Origin: Pseudomonas lini
GTDB lineage: Bacteria > Pseudomonadota > Gammaproteobacteria > Pseudomonadales > Pseudomonadaceae
Assembly (NCBI RefSeq): GCF_964063345.1
Contig: NZ_OZ061318.1
Location: forward strand, 3,720,001 to 3,784,000
DNA: 64,000 nucleotides
Reading direction: 5' to 3'
Shown here: piece by piece, positions 1 through 9,000 of the stretch
Numbering within the stretch: position 1 is the stretch's first letter
Layout: every line of letters starts with the position of its first letter
Position numbers and translations under genes: made by a program
The notes under the pieces: generated by a model
Seen by the model: the letters and a program-made list of their open reading frames with translations, nothing else
Databases searched by the model: none
Told to the model about the DNA's origin: nothing

Positions 1-1895
1 GCGGCGAAAACCTGGTTCAGTTCGCCGAGGCGGTCCACCAGTTCCACGCCCGGCAAGTCCTGCACCTGGACCCGCAACAGCGCGGGATTATTCAGGCCTT
101 GCAGGCTGACCATCGCGGCCACGCCGTCATCGGTCGGCCCCAGCCACAGCGTGCGGTAGGGTTCGGCCAATGGACCGGCCAGGGCTGCGTCGATATCTTC
201 GATGGGCAGCGCCTGCAACGTTGCCACCTCGGCCTGCAACGCGGCGGCCGGCACGCCGAGGTCGAGCAACGGTTGCCAGAACTGCGGCAGCTTGCTCAGT
301 GCTTCACGCACTTTGCGCTGTTCGCTCGGCTGGCTGACCAGTTGATTGAGCGACAGATAGCCCTGAAGTTTTTCCAGATTGACCAACTGATCCAGGCGTT
401 CGCTCAGTGCTGTTTGGCGTTCGAGCAATTCCTGCTGATTGGCCGCGCGCACCAGGAAGAACTGGCTGGTGGGTTGATAGCCGGTGATGCGTGCGATGGT
501 CTGGGCTTCGTCAGTCAGTTGTTGCGGCGTGCCGACCCATTGGCGAATGTCGTTTTTGCTCTGCAGTTGCAACAGACCGCCGACACAGAAGGCGATCAAC
601 AGCGCGAGCAGTACCGGCGTGCGTACGTATTTGAGCAACGTTTCACGCAGCTCCAGCAACTTCTCGGCGATGCGCATCGGCCATTTCGCCGGCCGCAGAT
701 CCACGCCCTTGAGCAGCGCCGGCAACAGGCACACTGCCGACAGGTAGGCGCCAAGCAGGCCGGCGGCGGAGAACACGGCAATTTGGGTCAGGGCCGGGAA
801 CGGCGTCCAGGCCAGGGCCAGGTAGCCAATGCAACTGGTGATCAGGCTCAGCGTCAGCCCCGGCAGGGTCAGGCGCAATGCCGGCCAGCTGTGCCAGGGC
901 TTCAGGCTCCAGCTTTTGGACAGGTAATGCAGCGGGTAATCCACCGCCACGCCGATCAGGCTAGAGCCCAGCACCAGTGTCATCACATGCATGTGACCGA
1001 ACAGCGCCACACAGGCCACCGCGCCGAACAGCATGCCCACCAGCACCGGGACGAATGCCAGCAATACCCGCCAACGCCGGAAGGCCAGCAACAGCAGCAA
1101 CAGAATCCCGACCGTGGCGCCGCCGCCGACCCAGGTCATCTCGCGCGCGGCTTGCCGTTGACCGCTGGCGGCATACAGCAGGCCACTGGCGGCGAGTAGT
1201 TGCACATCCGCCTGGGCGGCTTCTTCGCGACTGTGCTGGAGCAGGTCGGCCACTTGCAGCGGCAGGTTCATGTCGAATGCGTTGCCAGCGGTTCGCGCCC
1301 GCAGCATCACCCAACTCTTGCCGTCGGCATCGGCAACCAGCGCACCGCTGCCGATGTCCAGTTGCACCGAGCCGTGTTGCGGCTGGCTGTTCTGGATGCG
1401 CCCGGTCAGGCCCAGCCAGTCATCCTGGCTCGGCACCAGGCTGAACCCGGTGAACGGGTCGAACAGGGCTTGCACCCGTTGCTGAATAAACGCGTCGGGG
1501 TGCTCGATGAGCTGCTGCCGGTCGGCCGCCGACAACATCGCCAGTCGGCCTTGCAGCAATTGTGTGCGTAGCGCCGGCAAGTCGGCCTGCAGGTTCCACT
1601 GGACCTTTTCGAACACGCCGCTGGCCTGCCATTGCTCGCCGAGTTTTTGCGCCATGGCGATGGCTTGCTGGCGGTCTTTATGGCCGACCAGCACCAGCAT
1701 TTCCCGGTTCAGCGGTTCTTGCATGCGTTGTTCGGCGCGCAGTTCCAGCGCGTCCGGTGCGGTGCCTGGCACCAGTTCCATCAGGTTGGCCGACAGCGGC
1801 GCGTCGTCACGCCATTGCCAGCCCGCGAGTGCGAGCACCGCCAGCAGCAGGATCAGAAACAGCCGCGGCAGCATCCGTTCACTCAGCAAAGTCAT
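1..1895 (-). CDS. MMPL/RND-family exporter, aryl-polyene cluster (3' end outside window)
   Basis: Translating the minus strand from ATG 1893-1895 gives an open frame of about 631 codons to the window edge without a stop. It opens with a membrane anchor (MTLLSERMLPRLFLILLLAV) and a periplasmic region. Hydrophobic segments follow (around GATVGILLLLLLAF and VMTLVLGSSLIGVAVDYPLH), then a second periplasmic loop. The GVAVDYPLHYL stretch is typical of the transmembrane helix of MMPL/RND hydrophobe exporters. It overlaps the LolA-like gene by 17 bp, so it belongs to the polyene operon and probably moves the finished lipid toward the outer membrane. The second half of the transporter is missing here. 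Confidence 0.85.
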   Translation of the reverse strand, partial: MTLLSERMLPRLFLILLLAVLALAGWQWRDDAPLSANLMELVPGTAPDALELRAEQRMQEPLNREMLVLVGHKDRQQAIAMAQKLGEQWQASGVFEKVQWNLQADLPALRTQLLQGRLAMLSAADRQQLIEHPDAFIQQRVQALFDPFTGFSLVPSQDDWLGLTGRIQNSQPQHGSVQLDIGSGALVADADGKSWVMLRARTAGNAFDMNLPLQVADLLQHSREEAAQADVQLLAASGLLYAASGQRQAAREMTWVGGGATVGILLLLLLAFRRWRVLLAFVPVLVGMLFGAVACVALFGHMHVMTLVLGSSLIGVAVDYPLHYLSKSWSLKPWHSWPALRLTLPGLTLSLITSCIGYLALAWTPFPALTQIAVFSAAGLLGAYLSAVCLLPALLKGVDLRPAKWPMRIAEKLLELRETLLKYVRTPVLLALLIAFCVGGLLQLQSKNDIRQWVGTPQQLTDEAQTIARITGYQPTSQFFLVRAANQQELLERQTALSERLDQLVNLEKLQGYLSLNQLVSQPSEQRKVREALSKLPQFWQPLLDLGVPAAALQAEVATLQALPIEDIDAALAGPLAEPYRTLWLGPTDDGVAAMVSLQGLNNPALLRVQVQDLPGVELVDRLGELNQVFA

Positions 1896-2481
1896 GTTGC
1901 TCCGCATCGCTCAAAGGTTGTGCGCTGGTGCTGTCCTGCATGCGCAACAGCGTTCGGTCACCCTGGGTTTCGAGCAGTTCGATGCTATGCACCAGTTCGC
2001 CGCCGTCAATGTTGATCTGATTGAACACCTGCTTGAGCAGCATCGAACGCGGGGTCAGGGTCAGCTGCCAGTTTTGTGCATCGCCGCTCAGCGAAAGCTC
2101 GAAATCCCGTTGCAGGCCACTGCTGTCGCCTTGCAGCACCGCGAGGAACAAACGGTTCTGCTCGGCGCCGGCACTCTTGTTCGGCAGCATTTTCCAGCCG
2201 CTGGCATCACGCCGGGCAATGCCCTTGTCGCTGATGCGGTAGTCCTGTTGCAGCGGGGTTTTCAGCAGCCAGAGCAGGCCGTGATTCTTCGCCAGAACGA
2301 AGGTGCCCTTGCTGGTCAGTGGCTGGGGCAGGGCGCGCAGGTGTTTTTCCTGGATGAAGCTGCCGTGGATCACATAGGGTTTGGCCAGTTGATCGCTGAG
2401 CTGTTGTAGATCGAAGGCCTGCGCCAATGATGAAAGCCCGAGCAACACCAAAGTGCCAAGGCATTTGAGGAGCGAATTCAT
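1879..2481 (-). CDS. LolA-like outer-membrane lipoprotein carrier family protein
   Basis: The 200-residue protein has a clear signal peptide (MNSLLKCLGTLVLLGLSSLAQA, cleaved near residue 22) followed by a LolA-type beta fold (FIQEKHLRALPQPLTSKGTF, then LLWLLKTP). LolA proteins carry acyl chains across the periplasm. In aryl-polyene clusters a LolA-like protein sits beside an MMPL exporter and is thought to ferry the pigment lipid. Its start overlaps the thioesterase stop as ATGA, and it overlaps the exporter at the other end. It is a pathway paralogue, not the housekeeping lolA. Confidence 0.82.
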   Translation of the reverse strand: MNSLLKCLGTLVLLGLSSLAQAFDLQQLSDQLAKPYVIHGSFIQEKHLRALPQPLTSKGTFVLAKNHGLLWLLKTPLQQDYRISDKGIARRDASGWKMLPNKSAGAEQNRLFLAVLQGDSSGLQRDFELSLSGDAQNWQLTLTPRSMLLKQVFNQINIDGGELVHSIELLETQGDRTLLRMQDSTSAQPLSDAEQHDFAE

Positions 2482-2903
2482 GGCAGCATCCTTTCAACCG
2501 CGTCGGTAAACACCTTCGGTGAAGCCAACTGCATTTCGCGGCTGCTCATGTCGACGGCGACCTGCACGGAACAGGCGCGGGTCAGGCGCTCGCCGGTGGC
2601 CAGATCGCTGATCAGGTAACTGATCTTCAGGCGGTTTTCCCACTCCACCAGGCTGGCGCGCACATTCAGCTTCTGGCCGAACACGGCACCGCGCACATAG
2701 CGCAGCTGCAAGTCGATCACCGGCCACGCATAACCCGACGCCACCATGGCGTCGTAGTTGTGGCCGATCTTGTCCAGCAACGCACAGCGAGCGACTTCCA
2801 GGTATTTGATGTAATGGCCGTGCCAGACCACGTTCATGGTGTCGACATCAAAGAACGGTACGAGGATTTCCGTGTCGGTGTGAAGCACTCCCTTGCTACG
2901 CAT
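2478..2903 (-). CDS. Hot-dog acyl-CoA/ACP thioesterase (4HBT, YbgC/FadM type)
   Basis: The 141-residue protein has the 4-hydroxybenzoyl-CoA thioesterase signature FFDVDTMNVVWHGHYIKYLE near its N-terminus, with the catalytic-type Asp and the H-G-H-Y motif. The start is MRSKGVLH at ATG 2901-2903. A longer frame reaches 2966 but runs into the preceding gene and adds an unrelated Cys-rich stretch. It overlaps the ammonia-lyase stop by 8 bp and the LolA-like start by 4 bp. Its likely role is release or editing of acyl intermediates in polyene synthesis. Confidence 0.85.
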   Translation of the reverse strand: MRSKGVLHTDTEILVPFFDVDTMNVVWHGHYIKYLEVARCALLDKIGHNYDAMVASGYAWPVIDLQLRYVRGAVFGQKLNVRASLVEWENRLKISYLISDLATGERLTRACSVQVAVDMSSREMQLASPKVFTDAVERMLP

Positions 2904-4440
2904 GCAGCCTCCAGTGTTGTTCGGCGATGCGTTGCAGGCACAGGCGCAATTCGCCTTCCAGGGCACGGTCTTCGATGACTGGCGGGAAGTCCTTGGCCAA
3001 TTCTTCGTGCATCGCGGCCAGGGCCGGTGGCAGTGGGCGCGCGTCTTCAGCCTGGCCGCGCAGCCAGACGCCTTGGTTGGCGGCCAACAGCGTGGCGGCG
3101 GCGACCTGTTCCGTCAGCTCCAACACGCGGATGGCGTCGCGGGCGGCGATGGTACCCATGCTGACTTTGTCCTGGTTGTGGCACTCGGTGGAGCGCGAGA
3201 AGACGCTGGCCGGCATGGTGTTTTTCAGGGCTTCGGCGGTCCAGGCGCTGGTGCCGATCTGCACGGCCTTGAAGCCGTGATTGAGCATCGCGCGGTCGGC
3301 GGTGGCGCCGGACAGATTGCTCGGCAAGCCATGGTTGTAACGCTCGTCCACCAGCAGCGCGAGCTGACGGTCGAGCAAGTCGGCGACGTTGGCCACCAGG
3401 TTTTTCAGGCTGTCCATGGCGAACGCGATATGGCCGCCGTAGAAGTGCCCGCCGTGCAGCACGCGTTCGGCTTCGGCGTCGATGATCGGGTTGTCGTTGG
3501 CGCTGTTGAGTTCGATCTCGATGAACGAGCGCAGCCAATTAAGGCTGTCGGCCAGTACACCGAGCACGTGCGGCGCACAACGCAGGGAATAGCGGTCTTG
3601 CAGGCGATGCAGCGGCGCGGTCGGCGCATCGATCGCCAAATCCTTGCGCAGCCACGCGGCGACTTGCATCTGCCCAGGATGGGGTTTGGCGGCGAACAGG
3701 CGCTCGTCGAAGTGCTCCGGGTTGCCCTGTAAAGCGACCACGTTCAGCGCGGTGATGCGCGTGGCCAGTTGCAGCAGGTAATCGGCGCGAGCGTAAGCGA
3801 GGCAGGCGAGGCCGGTCATCACGGCGGTGCCGTTCATCAGCGCCAGCGCTTCTTTGGGGCGCAACACCAGCGGCTTCCAACCCAGTTCGCGGTGCACATC
3901 GGCGGCTTGTCGGCGCTCACCACGGAACATTACTTCGCGCTCGCCGGACAAGGTCGCGGCGACGTAGGACAGCGGCGTCAGATCACCGCTGGCGCCCACC
4001 GAACCTTCTTCCGGAATCAGCGGCAGAATGTCGTGTTCGAGGAAGGCTTGCAGACGCTCCAGCAGCTCCACGCGTACCCCGGAAACGCCGTGGCACAGCG
4101 ACTGCAAACGCGCTGCCAGCACCGCGCGCGTGGCTTGGGCGTCGAGCAGTTTGCCCAGGCCGCAACCGTGGAAGGTATACAGGTGACGGGGCAGGGCTTC
4201 GACGTGGTGCAGGGGCACCGCTACCACGCAGGAATCGCCATAACCGGTGGTCACGCCATAGATCACGCCTTCCTTGTCCAGCAGGGAATCAAGGAACTGT
4301 GGGCCCTTGGCGATGCGCTGGCGAAACTCAGCGTCGCTCTGCAACTGCGTCGGCACCTGACGGTTGGCCAGGGCCAGTACGTCTTCGATGCGCAAAGGGA
4401 GTTCGCCGAAGGTTACCGGCTCAAGCGTTGGCGTCGTCAT
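2896..4440 (-). CDS. Aromatic amino acid ammonia-lyase (HAL/PAL/TAL, MIO enzyme)
   Basis: The 514-residue protein carries the Ala-Ser-Gly triad that forms the MIO electrophile (residues about 150-152, in GSVGASGDLTPLSY) and the catalytic Tyr in YGVTTGYG (about residue 61). The family deaminates His, Tyr or Phe. Within a polyene cluster the expected product is a cinnamate-type starter acid. The substrate-selectivity pair reads Phe90-His91 (TFHGCGLG) where histidine ammonia-lyases have Ser-His, so it is unlikely to be HutH. The start is MTTPTLEP at 4440. A longer frame to 4575 would run through the preceding acyltransferase gene. Confidence 0.9.
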   Translation of the reverse strand: MTTPTLEPVTFGELPLRIEDVLALANRQVPTQLQSDAEFRQRIAKGPQFLDSLLDKEGVIYGVTTGYGDSCVVAVPLHHVEALPRHLYTFHGCGLGKLLDAQATRAVLAARLQSLCHGVSGVRVELLERLQAFLEHDILPLIPEEGSVGASGDLTPLSYVAATLSGEREVMFRGERRQAADVHRELGWKPLVLRPKEALALMNGTAVMTGLACLAYARADYLLQLATRITALNVVALQGNPEHFDERLFAAKPHPGQMQVAAWLRKDLAIDAPTAPLHRLQDRYSLRCAPHVLGVLADSLNWLRSFIEIELNSANDNPIIDAEAERVLHGGHFYGGHIAFAMDSLKNLVANVADLLDRQLALLVDERYNHGLPSNLSGATADRAMLNHGFKAVQIGTSAWTAEALKNTMPASVFSRSTECHNQDKVSMGTIAARDAIRVLELTEQVAAATLLAANQGVWLRGQAEDARPLPPALAAMHEELAKDFPPVIEDRALEGELRLCLQRIAEQHWRLHA

Positions 4441-5368
4441 CGATCTTCCAGAAAGGGTAAAAGTTGAACCATTGTTGGGGCGCTTCGAGGCAATAGTGAC
4501 CCAGGCGTTCGGCGTAGCGGGAGGCCCACTGTTGAATGACCTGTTCGCGGTCGCTGCGTTTCCACACGATGGCATCGGCGAACGGTTCGAGGGTCAGTCG
4601 ATAGTCGCCCGTGGGTTTCTTCAGGCACAGCATCAGGTTGATCGGGCATTTCAACAGACCGGCGAGCAGCCACGGGCCTTGCGGGAACGCTGCCTGATGG
4701 CCGAGAAAATCCACCGTGACACTGCGCCCGCCATGCAGCGGCACGCGGTCGCCGGCAATCGCCAGCCATTCGCCGCGTTCGAGGCGTTCATGCAGTTGCA
4801 GCATGATCACCGGGTCCAGCTCACTGACCTGAATCAGCCGCAGATTGGTCGCCCCGGCTTCGCCCAGCAGACGGTTGAATTGTTCGGCGTGCTTGGTATG
4901 CACCAGCACGTTCATGGTGACTTTCTCACCGATCTCGGCCAGCGCCCGACAAACCTCGAGATTGCCCAGGTGCGCGCCCACCAGCATTTGCCCGCGTGTG
5001 CCGCGCAGTTTATTGCGCAGCAGTGCCGGGTCGATGATTTCGATTTGATCGATGCTCAGCTTGCCGTTCCACACATCGAGTTTGTCGAGCATGGAGTCGG
5101 CGAAGGCCATGAACTGGCCGAACACCCGCCAATGGCTCGGGCGCAATTCGCTACGACCGCTCCAGTCGGCAAGCCGCTGCTGGTATTGCCAGGCGCTTTG
5201 GCGGGCGCTGCGCCCGAACAGGAAAAAGTACAGCACGATGCCGTACAGCAACGGGCTCAGCAGTCGACGACCCAAGACTTTTGCGCAGAGCGCGGTGAAC
5301 TTCATCAACCAGAAGCTGCCGCGTTCCTGGCGGTCGGCCCAGTGTTGTTTGTCTGCGTTGTCGCTCAT
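4421..5368 (-). CDS. LpxL/HtrB-family acyltransferase, aryl-polyene cluster
   Basis: The 315-residue protein has a membrane-proximal N-terminus (LLSPLLYGIVLYFFLFG) and the lipid A acyltransferase catalytic motif HLGNLE (HX4E) in GAHLGNLEVC. A WLAIAGDRVPLHGGRSV block follows, as in LpxL/LpxM relatives. It probably acylates the lipid anchor of the polyene rather than lipid A. The start is MSDNADKQHW at 5368. It overlaps the glycosyltransferase stop by 4 bp (ATGA type) and the lyase start by 20 bp. Confidence 0.87.
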   Translation of the reverse strand: MSDNADKQHWADRQERGSFWLMKFTALCAKVLGRRLLSPLLYGIVLYFFLFGRSARQSAWQYQQRLADWSGRSELRPSHWRVFGQFMAFADSMLDKLDVWNGKLSIDQIEIIDPALLRNKLRGTRGQMLVGAHLGNLEVCRALAEIGEKVTMNVLVHTKHAEQFNRLLGEAGATNLRLIQVSELDPVIMLQLHERLERGEWLAIAGDRVPLHGGRSVTVDFLGHQAAFPQGPWLLAGLLKCPINLMLCLKKPTGDYRLTLEPFADAIVWKRSDREQVIQQWASRYAERLGHYCLEAPQQWFNFYPFWKIDDDANA

Positions 5369-6099
5369 GCTCGCCACCGTCGCCAGAGGATCACCGGTGC
5401 CCGCAGCAACATGCCCAAGAACAGCCGGGTGTGCATGCTCGAAATCAGTACATTGTCGTGGAACAGACGGAAATGCGAGACGCCATCCGAAGGATAATGG
5501 ACCTTGGTTTTCAGCCACTGCATCGGCTGATTGCGCCAGGCCAGGCGCACCAGAATGTCGGAGTCAAAGTCCATGCGTTTGCCGATCCTGGCCGAGTCGA
5601 TCAGTGCCAGGGTTGGCGGCAACGGGTAGACGCGGAAGCCGCACATCGAGTCGCGAATCTGCAACGACAGGGTGTTGATCCAGACCATCACATGAGTCAG
5701 GTAGCGGGCGTACAAACGCCCCTTCGGGACGCTGGCGTCATATTGCGGATAACCGCAGATCACTGACTCTGGATGGGTCCGCGAATGCTCGATGAAGACT
5801 TTGACGTCTTGCAGGTCATGCTGGCCGTCGGCGTCCACCTGCAAGGCATGGCTGAAGCCCAGGCGCGAAGCTTCGCGCAAACCGGTCATCACCGCGCCGC
5901 CCTTGCCTTGATTGATGGTGAGCCTGATCAGGTAAACCCGGTCACGCAGGGCCAGTCGGTCAAGGACCTTGGCGCAGGCCGGGCTGCTGGCATCGTCCAC
6001 CAGAATGCATGGCAGGCCGCTGGCAAGCAGGGCATCGACCACGGCGGTGATTGCGGTTTCGTGGTTGTAGACCGGGATTACGGCGCAGGGGTTATGCAT
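5365..6099 (-). CDS. Glycosyltransferase family 2, aryl-polyene cluster
   Basis: The 244-residue GT-A fold protein shows the N-terminal CAVIPVYNHETAI strand, ILVDDASS, a GKGGAVMTGL nucleotide-binding stretch and the DXD-like VDADGQHD. The start is MHNPCAVIPVYN at 6099. A longer frame extends into the REP region upstream and is unlikely. It is the first gene after a REP pair that separates it from the AMP-ligase gene, and it overlaps the next acyltransferase by 4 bp. It probably adds a sugar to the polyene lipid. Confidence 0.88.
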   Translation of the reverse strand: MHNPCAVIPVYNHETAITAVVDALLASGLPCILVDDASSPACAKVLDRLALRDRVYLIRLTINQGKGGAVMTGLREASRLGFSHALQVDADGQHDLQDVKVFIEHSRTHPESVICGYPQYDASVPKGRLYARYLTHVMVWINTLSLQIRDSMCGFRVYPLPPTLALIDSARIGKRMDFDSDILVRLAWRNQPMQWLKTKVHYPSDGVSHFRLFHDNVLISSMHTRLFLGMLLRAPVILWRRWRA

Positions 6100-6141
6100 G
6101 ATCAGAAATCTCCACCGAACCCTTGTTGTGAAGGCGCTTAC

Positions 6142-6252
6142 TGTGGAGAGGGAGCTTGCTCCCGTTCGAGTGCGAAGCGCTCGCAATGAAGTCTACGTCG
6201 GTTGATTTTGGGGCCGCTTCGCAGCCCAGCGGGAGCAAGCTCCCTCGCCACA
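6142..6252. repeat. REP pair (inverted, GTGGCGAGGGAGCTTGCTCCC type)
   Basis: Two outward-facing REP units (TGTGGAGAGGGAGCTTGCTCC and its near reverse complement ending GGGAGCAAGCTCCCTCGCCA) flank about 50 bp. They fill the only sizeable gap within the polyene operon. Confidence 0.9.
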
Positions 6253-6254
6253 GG

Positions 6255-7937
6255 TTATGCATCGCCTGAGGCCTCCAGCAAAATCCGCCCACTGGAGCAG
6301 GTGGCGGTTTCATTGCGATAGGCGAAATACAATTTGCTGCGCGCCGAGTCGAAGCGCAGGTGCAACTGGATTTCATCACCGGGGCGTACCAGTTGCTGGA
6401 ATTTCAGCACTTCCATACCGGCGAATTTTGCCGGCAGATCCATCAATTGCTGGCCCAGGCTCAATGCCCAATCCACCTGCACCACGCCGGGCAATACCGG
6501 CGCTCGGGGAAAGTGGCCGCTGAAATACGCCAGGTCTGGCGGGACGGCCAGTTGCAGGTTCCACTCGCCATCGACTTCCAACTGCTCCAGTACTTGTGGC
6601 GCCTTTGGGCGGGGCGCCAGCAGCAAGGCTTCAACCTCGGCCTGGGGCAGTTTGCCTTGCGCGTTCAGCGGCAGTTGCCGCAACAAGCGCCAGCGGCGTG
6701 GCAGGGCCAGCGTTTCACAATGCTGACTCAGATGCTGACGCAAGGCTTGAGTGAGGCTGCGTCGACCCTGATTGCGCAAGGCATGCAGGCCTTGTTCGCT
6801 GAGTACCATCAGCGCCCCTAATGAGGCGCGGTTTTCCTGAACCACACCGAGGCGCGCTTCGGCAACCCAGCGGTGCGCCATCAGCGCCTGTTCGAGCATC
6901 GGCAGCGAGATACGTTTTTCTTCCAGTTTGACGATTCGGTCCAGCCGTCCCAGTAGCTCGAAACGGCCGTCGGCGGCGATGCGCGCGGCATCGGCGGTGT
7001 GTTCGATATGGCCGGCCGGCAAGTACGGTGAGGCGATCAGCAGGGCGCCATCGCTGTCCTGGCTCAGTGCAACGTCGGCGAAGGGCTGCCAGAGATTCTG
7101 GCCCTGACGCCAGGCGATGCCGCCGGTTTCCGAGCTGCCGAAAATTTCTGTCGGCCACTGTTGCAGGCGTTCATACAGGCTTTGCGCCGCTTCAGCGGGC
7201 AACGCGCCACCGGAGGAAAATACTCGGCGCACTGCGCTCAGAGCTGGCCAGTCGAGGTTGTCGCCCATGCGTTTGAGCAGCGCCGGGCTGGTGACCCAGG
7301 CGAAGGCCGGGTGTTCGCGGCTGGCGCGTTGCAGGTCTTCCGGGAAGGCCAGTTGTTGACGTACGAACGAACGCCCGGCGCACAACGGCCACAGCACCCG
7401 AAACAGCAACCCGTAGATGTGTTGAGTGGCGACGCTGCCGATAATGCAGGCCTCGCCCAGATCTGCACCCCACAGGTGTTCCAGCGCTTCGACTTCATTG
7501 GCCAATTGGCGCAGGGTTTTAGAGATGCGCTTGGGTTCGCCACTGGAGCCGGAGGTGCACAGGCTCAGCTGACAGCGATCCAGATCCAGTAGGCTGGCCG
7601 GCAACGGTGAATACCGATAATCGCTCAAATGAGCATCATCGGTCTGATCGGTCAGCCACAGATCGACCTCGGTCGACCAGCGCTGGCGAGTCTGCGCTTG
7701 CAAGTCGGCGGGCAGCAGTACGCTGACCCCGGCACGCCAGGCGCCGAGCAGGGCAATGGCCAGGTCGGCGGCGTCTTCGAGGTGCACGGCGATGCGCTGC
7801 ACCCCCTGAGCTTGCAGGCCGGCGGCCAGGCTCAGGGCCTGTTCGCACATCTGTGCATGATTCAACGCAGGTTCCACCGTCACAGCACGGTCCGGCTGAG
7901 CCTTGAGCAACAGTTGCTCAAGTGTTATCCAATTCAT
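6255..7937 (-). CDS. AMP-ligase fused to hot-dog dehydratase domain, aryl-polyene cluster
   Basis: This 560-residue protein has two parts. Residues about 1-430 form an ANL adenylating enzyme: A3 loop [13 protein letters not shown]5 FGSSETGG, A8 [13 protein letters not shown] and the A10 lysine in NAQGKLPQ. Residues about 455-560 form a FabA/FabZ-like hot-dog domain with [20 protein letters not shown], where His is the catalytic candidate. It should activate the aryl acid for loading on an acyl carrier protein and dehydrate 3-hydroxyacyl intermediates. The start MNWITLEQ at 7937 overlaps the preceding stop as ATGA. A frame 11 codons longer exists. Confidence 0.88.
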   Translation of the reverse strand: MNWITLEQLLLKAQPDRAVTVEPALNHAQMCEQALSLAAGLQAQGVQRIAVHLEDAADLAIALLGAWRAGVSVLLPADLQAQTRQRWSTEVDLWLTDQTDDAHLSDYRYSPLPASLLDLDRCQLSLCTSGSSGEPKRISKTLRQLANEVEALEHLWGADLGEACIIGSVATQHIYGLLFRVLWPLCAGRSFVRQQLAFPEDLQRASREHPAFAWVTSPALLKRMGDNLDWPALSAVRRVFSSGGALPAEAAQSLYERLQQWPTEIFGSSETGGIAWRQGQNLWQPFADVALSQDSDGALLIASPYLPAGHIEHTADAARIAADGRFELLGRLDRIVKLEEKRISLPMLEQALMAHRWVAEARLGVVQENRASLGALMVLSEQGLHALRNQGRRSLTQALRQHLSQHCETLALPRRWRLLRQLPLNAQGKLPQAEVEALLLAPRPKAPQVLEQLEVDGEWNLQLAVPPDLAYFSGHFPRAPVLPGVVQVDWALSLGQQLMDLPAKFAGMEVLKFQQLVRPGDEIQLHLRFDSARSKLYFAYRNETATCSSGRILLEASGDA

Positions 7938-8479
7938 GGGCGGCCTCTTACCCGTTGTCGTATCAGCCATTCAATGGCAAACATCAGGCCGATCAATCCA
8001 TAGGAGATCAGGCCGGTGTACAACATCCACCAACTCAGCGGCGCCCAAAGAGTCAGGGCGGCGGCGCACAAGCCGTTGCAGAGAAAAAACACGCTCCAGG
8101 CCATCGTCACCTGGCGGGTGTAGCGAATGGCCCTGGCCGGTAATTCCGGCTCTCGCAGACGGGCCAGGCGTTCAATCATCGGTGGGCCGTATTTCAGGCT
8201 CAGGCCGAACAGCACCAGCATGAAGACGCTGATCAGCACCGGGTACCAGCGCAGCAGCACCGGGCTGTCGAACAGCGCCAGCAGCAGGCAAAACCCGATG
8301 GCGGCCGTGGCCATCCACAGGCTTCCGGGACGCCGCTCGCCAGTCAGCGCTCGCGCCAGCCACAGGCTACCCAGCAGCAGACCGAACTGCCACGGGGCAA
8401 AATGCTCCATGCCGAAATACACCGCAAAGGGGTACAGCAGGCCTGCCAGCAGCAGGCCAAGGCCGATCAGTCGGCTCAT
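7934..8479 (-). CDS. Integral membrane protein of aryl-polyene cluster (COG4648-like)
   Basis: The 181-residue protein is almost entirely hydrophobic, with about five or six membrane spans (for example LIGLGLLLAGLLYPFAVYFG, VLISVFMLVLFGLSL, LYTGLISYGLIGLMFAIEWL) and a basic C-terminus (RQRVRGRP). Proteins of this kind recur in aryl-polyene clusters beside the acyl carrier proteins; their biochemical role is not settled. Both ends overlap neighbours by 4 bp, so it is translationally coupled. Confidence 0.75.
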   Translation of the reverse strand: MSRLIGLGLLLAGLLYPFAVYFGMEHFAPWQFGLLLGSLWLARALTGERRPGSLWMATAAIGFCLLLALFDSPVLLRWYPVLISVFMLVLFGLSLKYGPPMIERLARLREPELPARAIRYTRQVTMAWSVFFLCNGLCAAALTLWAPLSWWMLYTGLISYGLIGLMFAIEWLIRQRVRGRP

Positions 8480-8730
8480 GCGGCCGGTTGAACCAGGCGG
8501 TAGACCGCGTCGACCACATCGCTGACGGTACGCACCGATTTGAATTCTTCGGCAGCGATTTTCTTGCCGGTCTGGCGTTTGATGTGATCGATCAGGTCGA
8601 CCGCATCGATGCTGTCGATTTCCAGATCCTGATACAGGTTGGACCCCAGGCTGATGCGCTCGGGCTCCAGCTCGAAGAGTTCGACCAGAGCATCGCGCAG
8701 GGTATTGAAAATATCGTCACGAGTTTGCAT
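8476..8730 (-). CDS. Acyl carrier protein (second of pair)
   Basis: The 84-residue acidic helical protein carries the phosphopantetheine attachment motif EIDSIDAVDL, with Ser about residue 40. It would tether growing polyene chains. It follows the other carrier protein by 9 bp and overlaps the membrane-protein gene by 4 bp. The C-terminal half is more basic (RQTGKKIAAEEF) than a standard AcpP, which fits a specialised carrier. Confidence 0.92.
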   Translation of the reverse strand: MQTRDDIFNTLRDALVELFELEPERISLGSNLYQDLEIDSIDAVDLIDHIKRQTGKKIAAEEFKSVRTVSDVVDAVYRLVQPAA

Positions 8731-8739
8731 GGTCCGGTC

Positions 8740-9000
8740 TCAAGCTGCCTGTTTTGCAGTGACGAACGCCGCAAGGCTCGTCACGTTGGTGAAGTGATTA
8801 CGGGTGTCCTTGGCGTCGGCATCGATTTTGATGCCGTACTTTTTCTGGATCGCCAGGCCGAGTTCCAGGGCGTCTACAGAGTCCAGGCCCAGGCCTTCGC
8901 CGAACAGCGTTTGTTCATCGCCAATGTCGGCGACGCTGATGTCTTCGAGGCCCAGGGCGTCAATGATCAGTTCTTTGATTTCACGGTGCAGATCGCTCAT
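8740..9000 (-). CDS. Acyl carrier protein (first of pair)
   Basis: The 86-residue carrier protein has the attachment motif GLGLDSVDALEL (Ser about residue 41). The start MSDLHREIK at 9000 is preferred over the longer frame to 9042 because the family N-terminus begins here. It overlaps the acyltransferase stop by 20 bp. Two different carrier proteins side by side are a hallmark of aryl-polyene type II synthases, where one may carry the aryl starter and the other the elongating chain. Confidence 0.92.
   Translation of the reverse strand: MSDLHREIKELIIDALGLEDISVADIGDEQTLFGEGLGLDSVDALELGLAIQKKYGIKIDADAKDTRNHFTNVTSLAAFVTAKQAA

Noticed and set aside
99..1199. Long plus-strand frame opposite the MMPL exporter
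   Set aside because: Composition (Gln/His/Arg rich) is that of an antisense shadow; the minus strand carries a clear membrane transporter.
2896..4440. Annotation as hutH (histidine use)
   Set aside because: Context is a polyene operon, no other hut genes are present, and the selectivity pair is not Ser-His.
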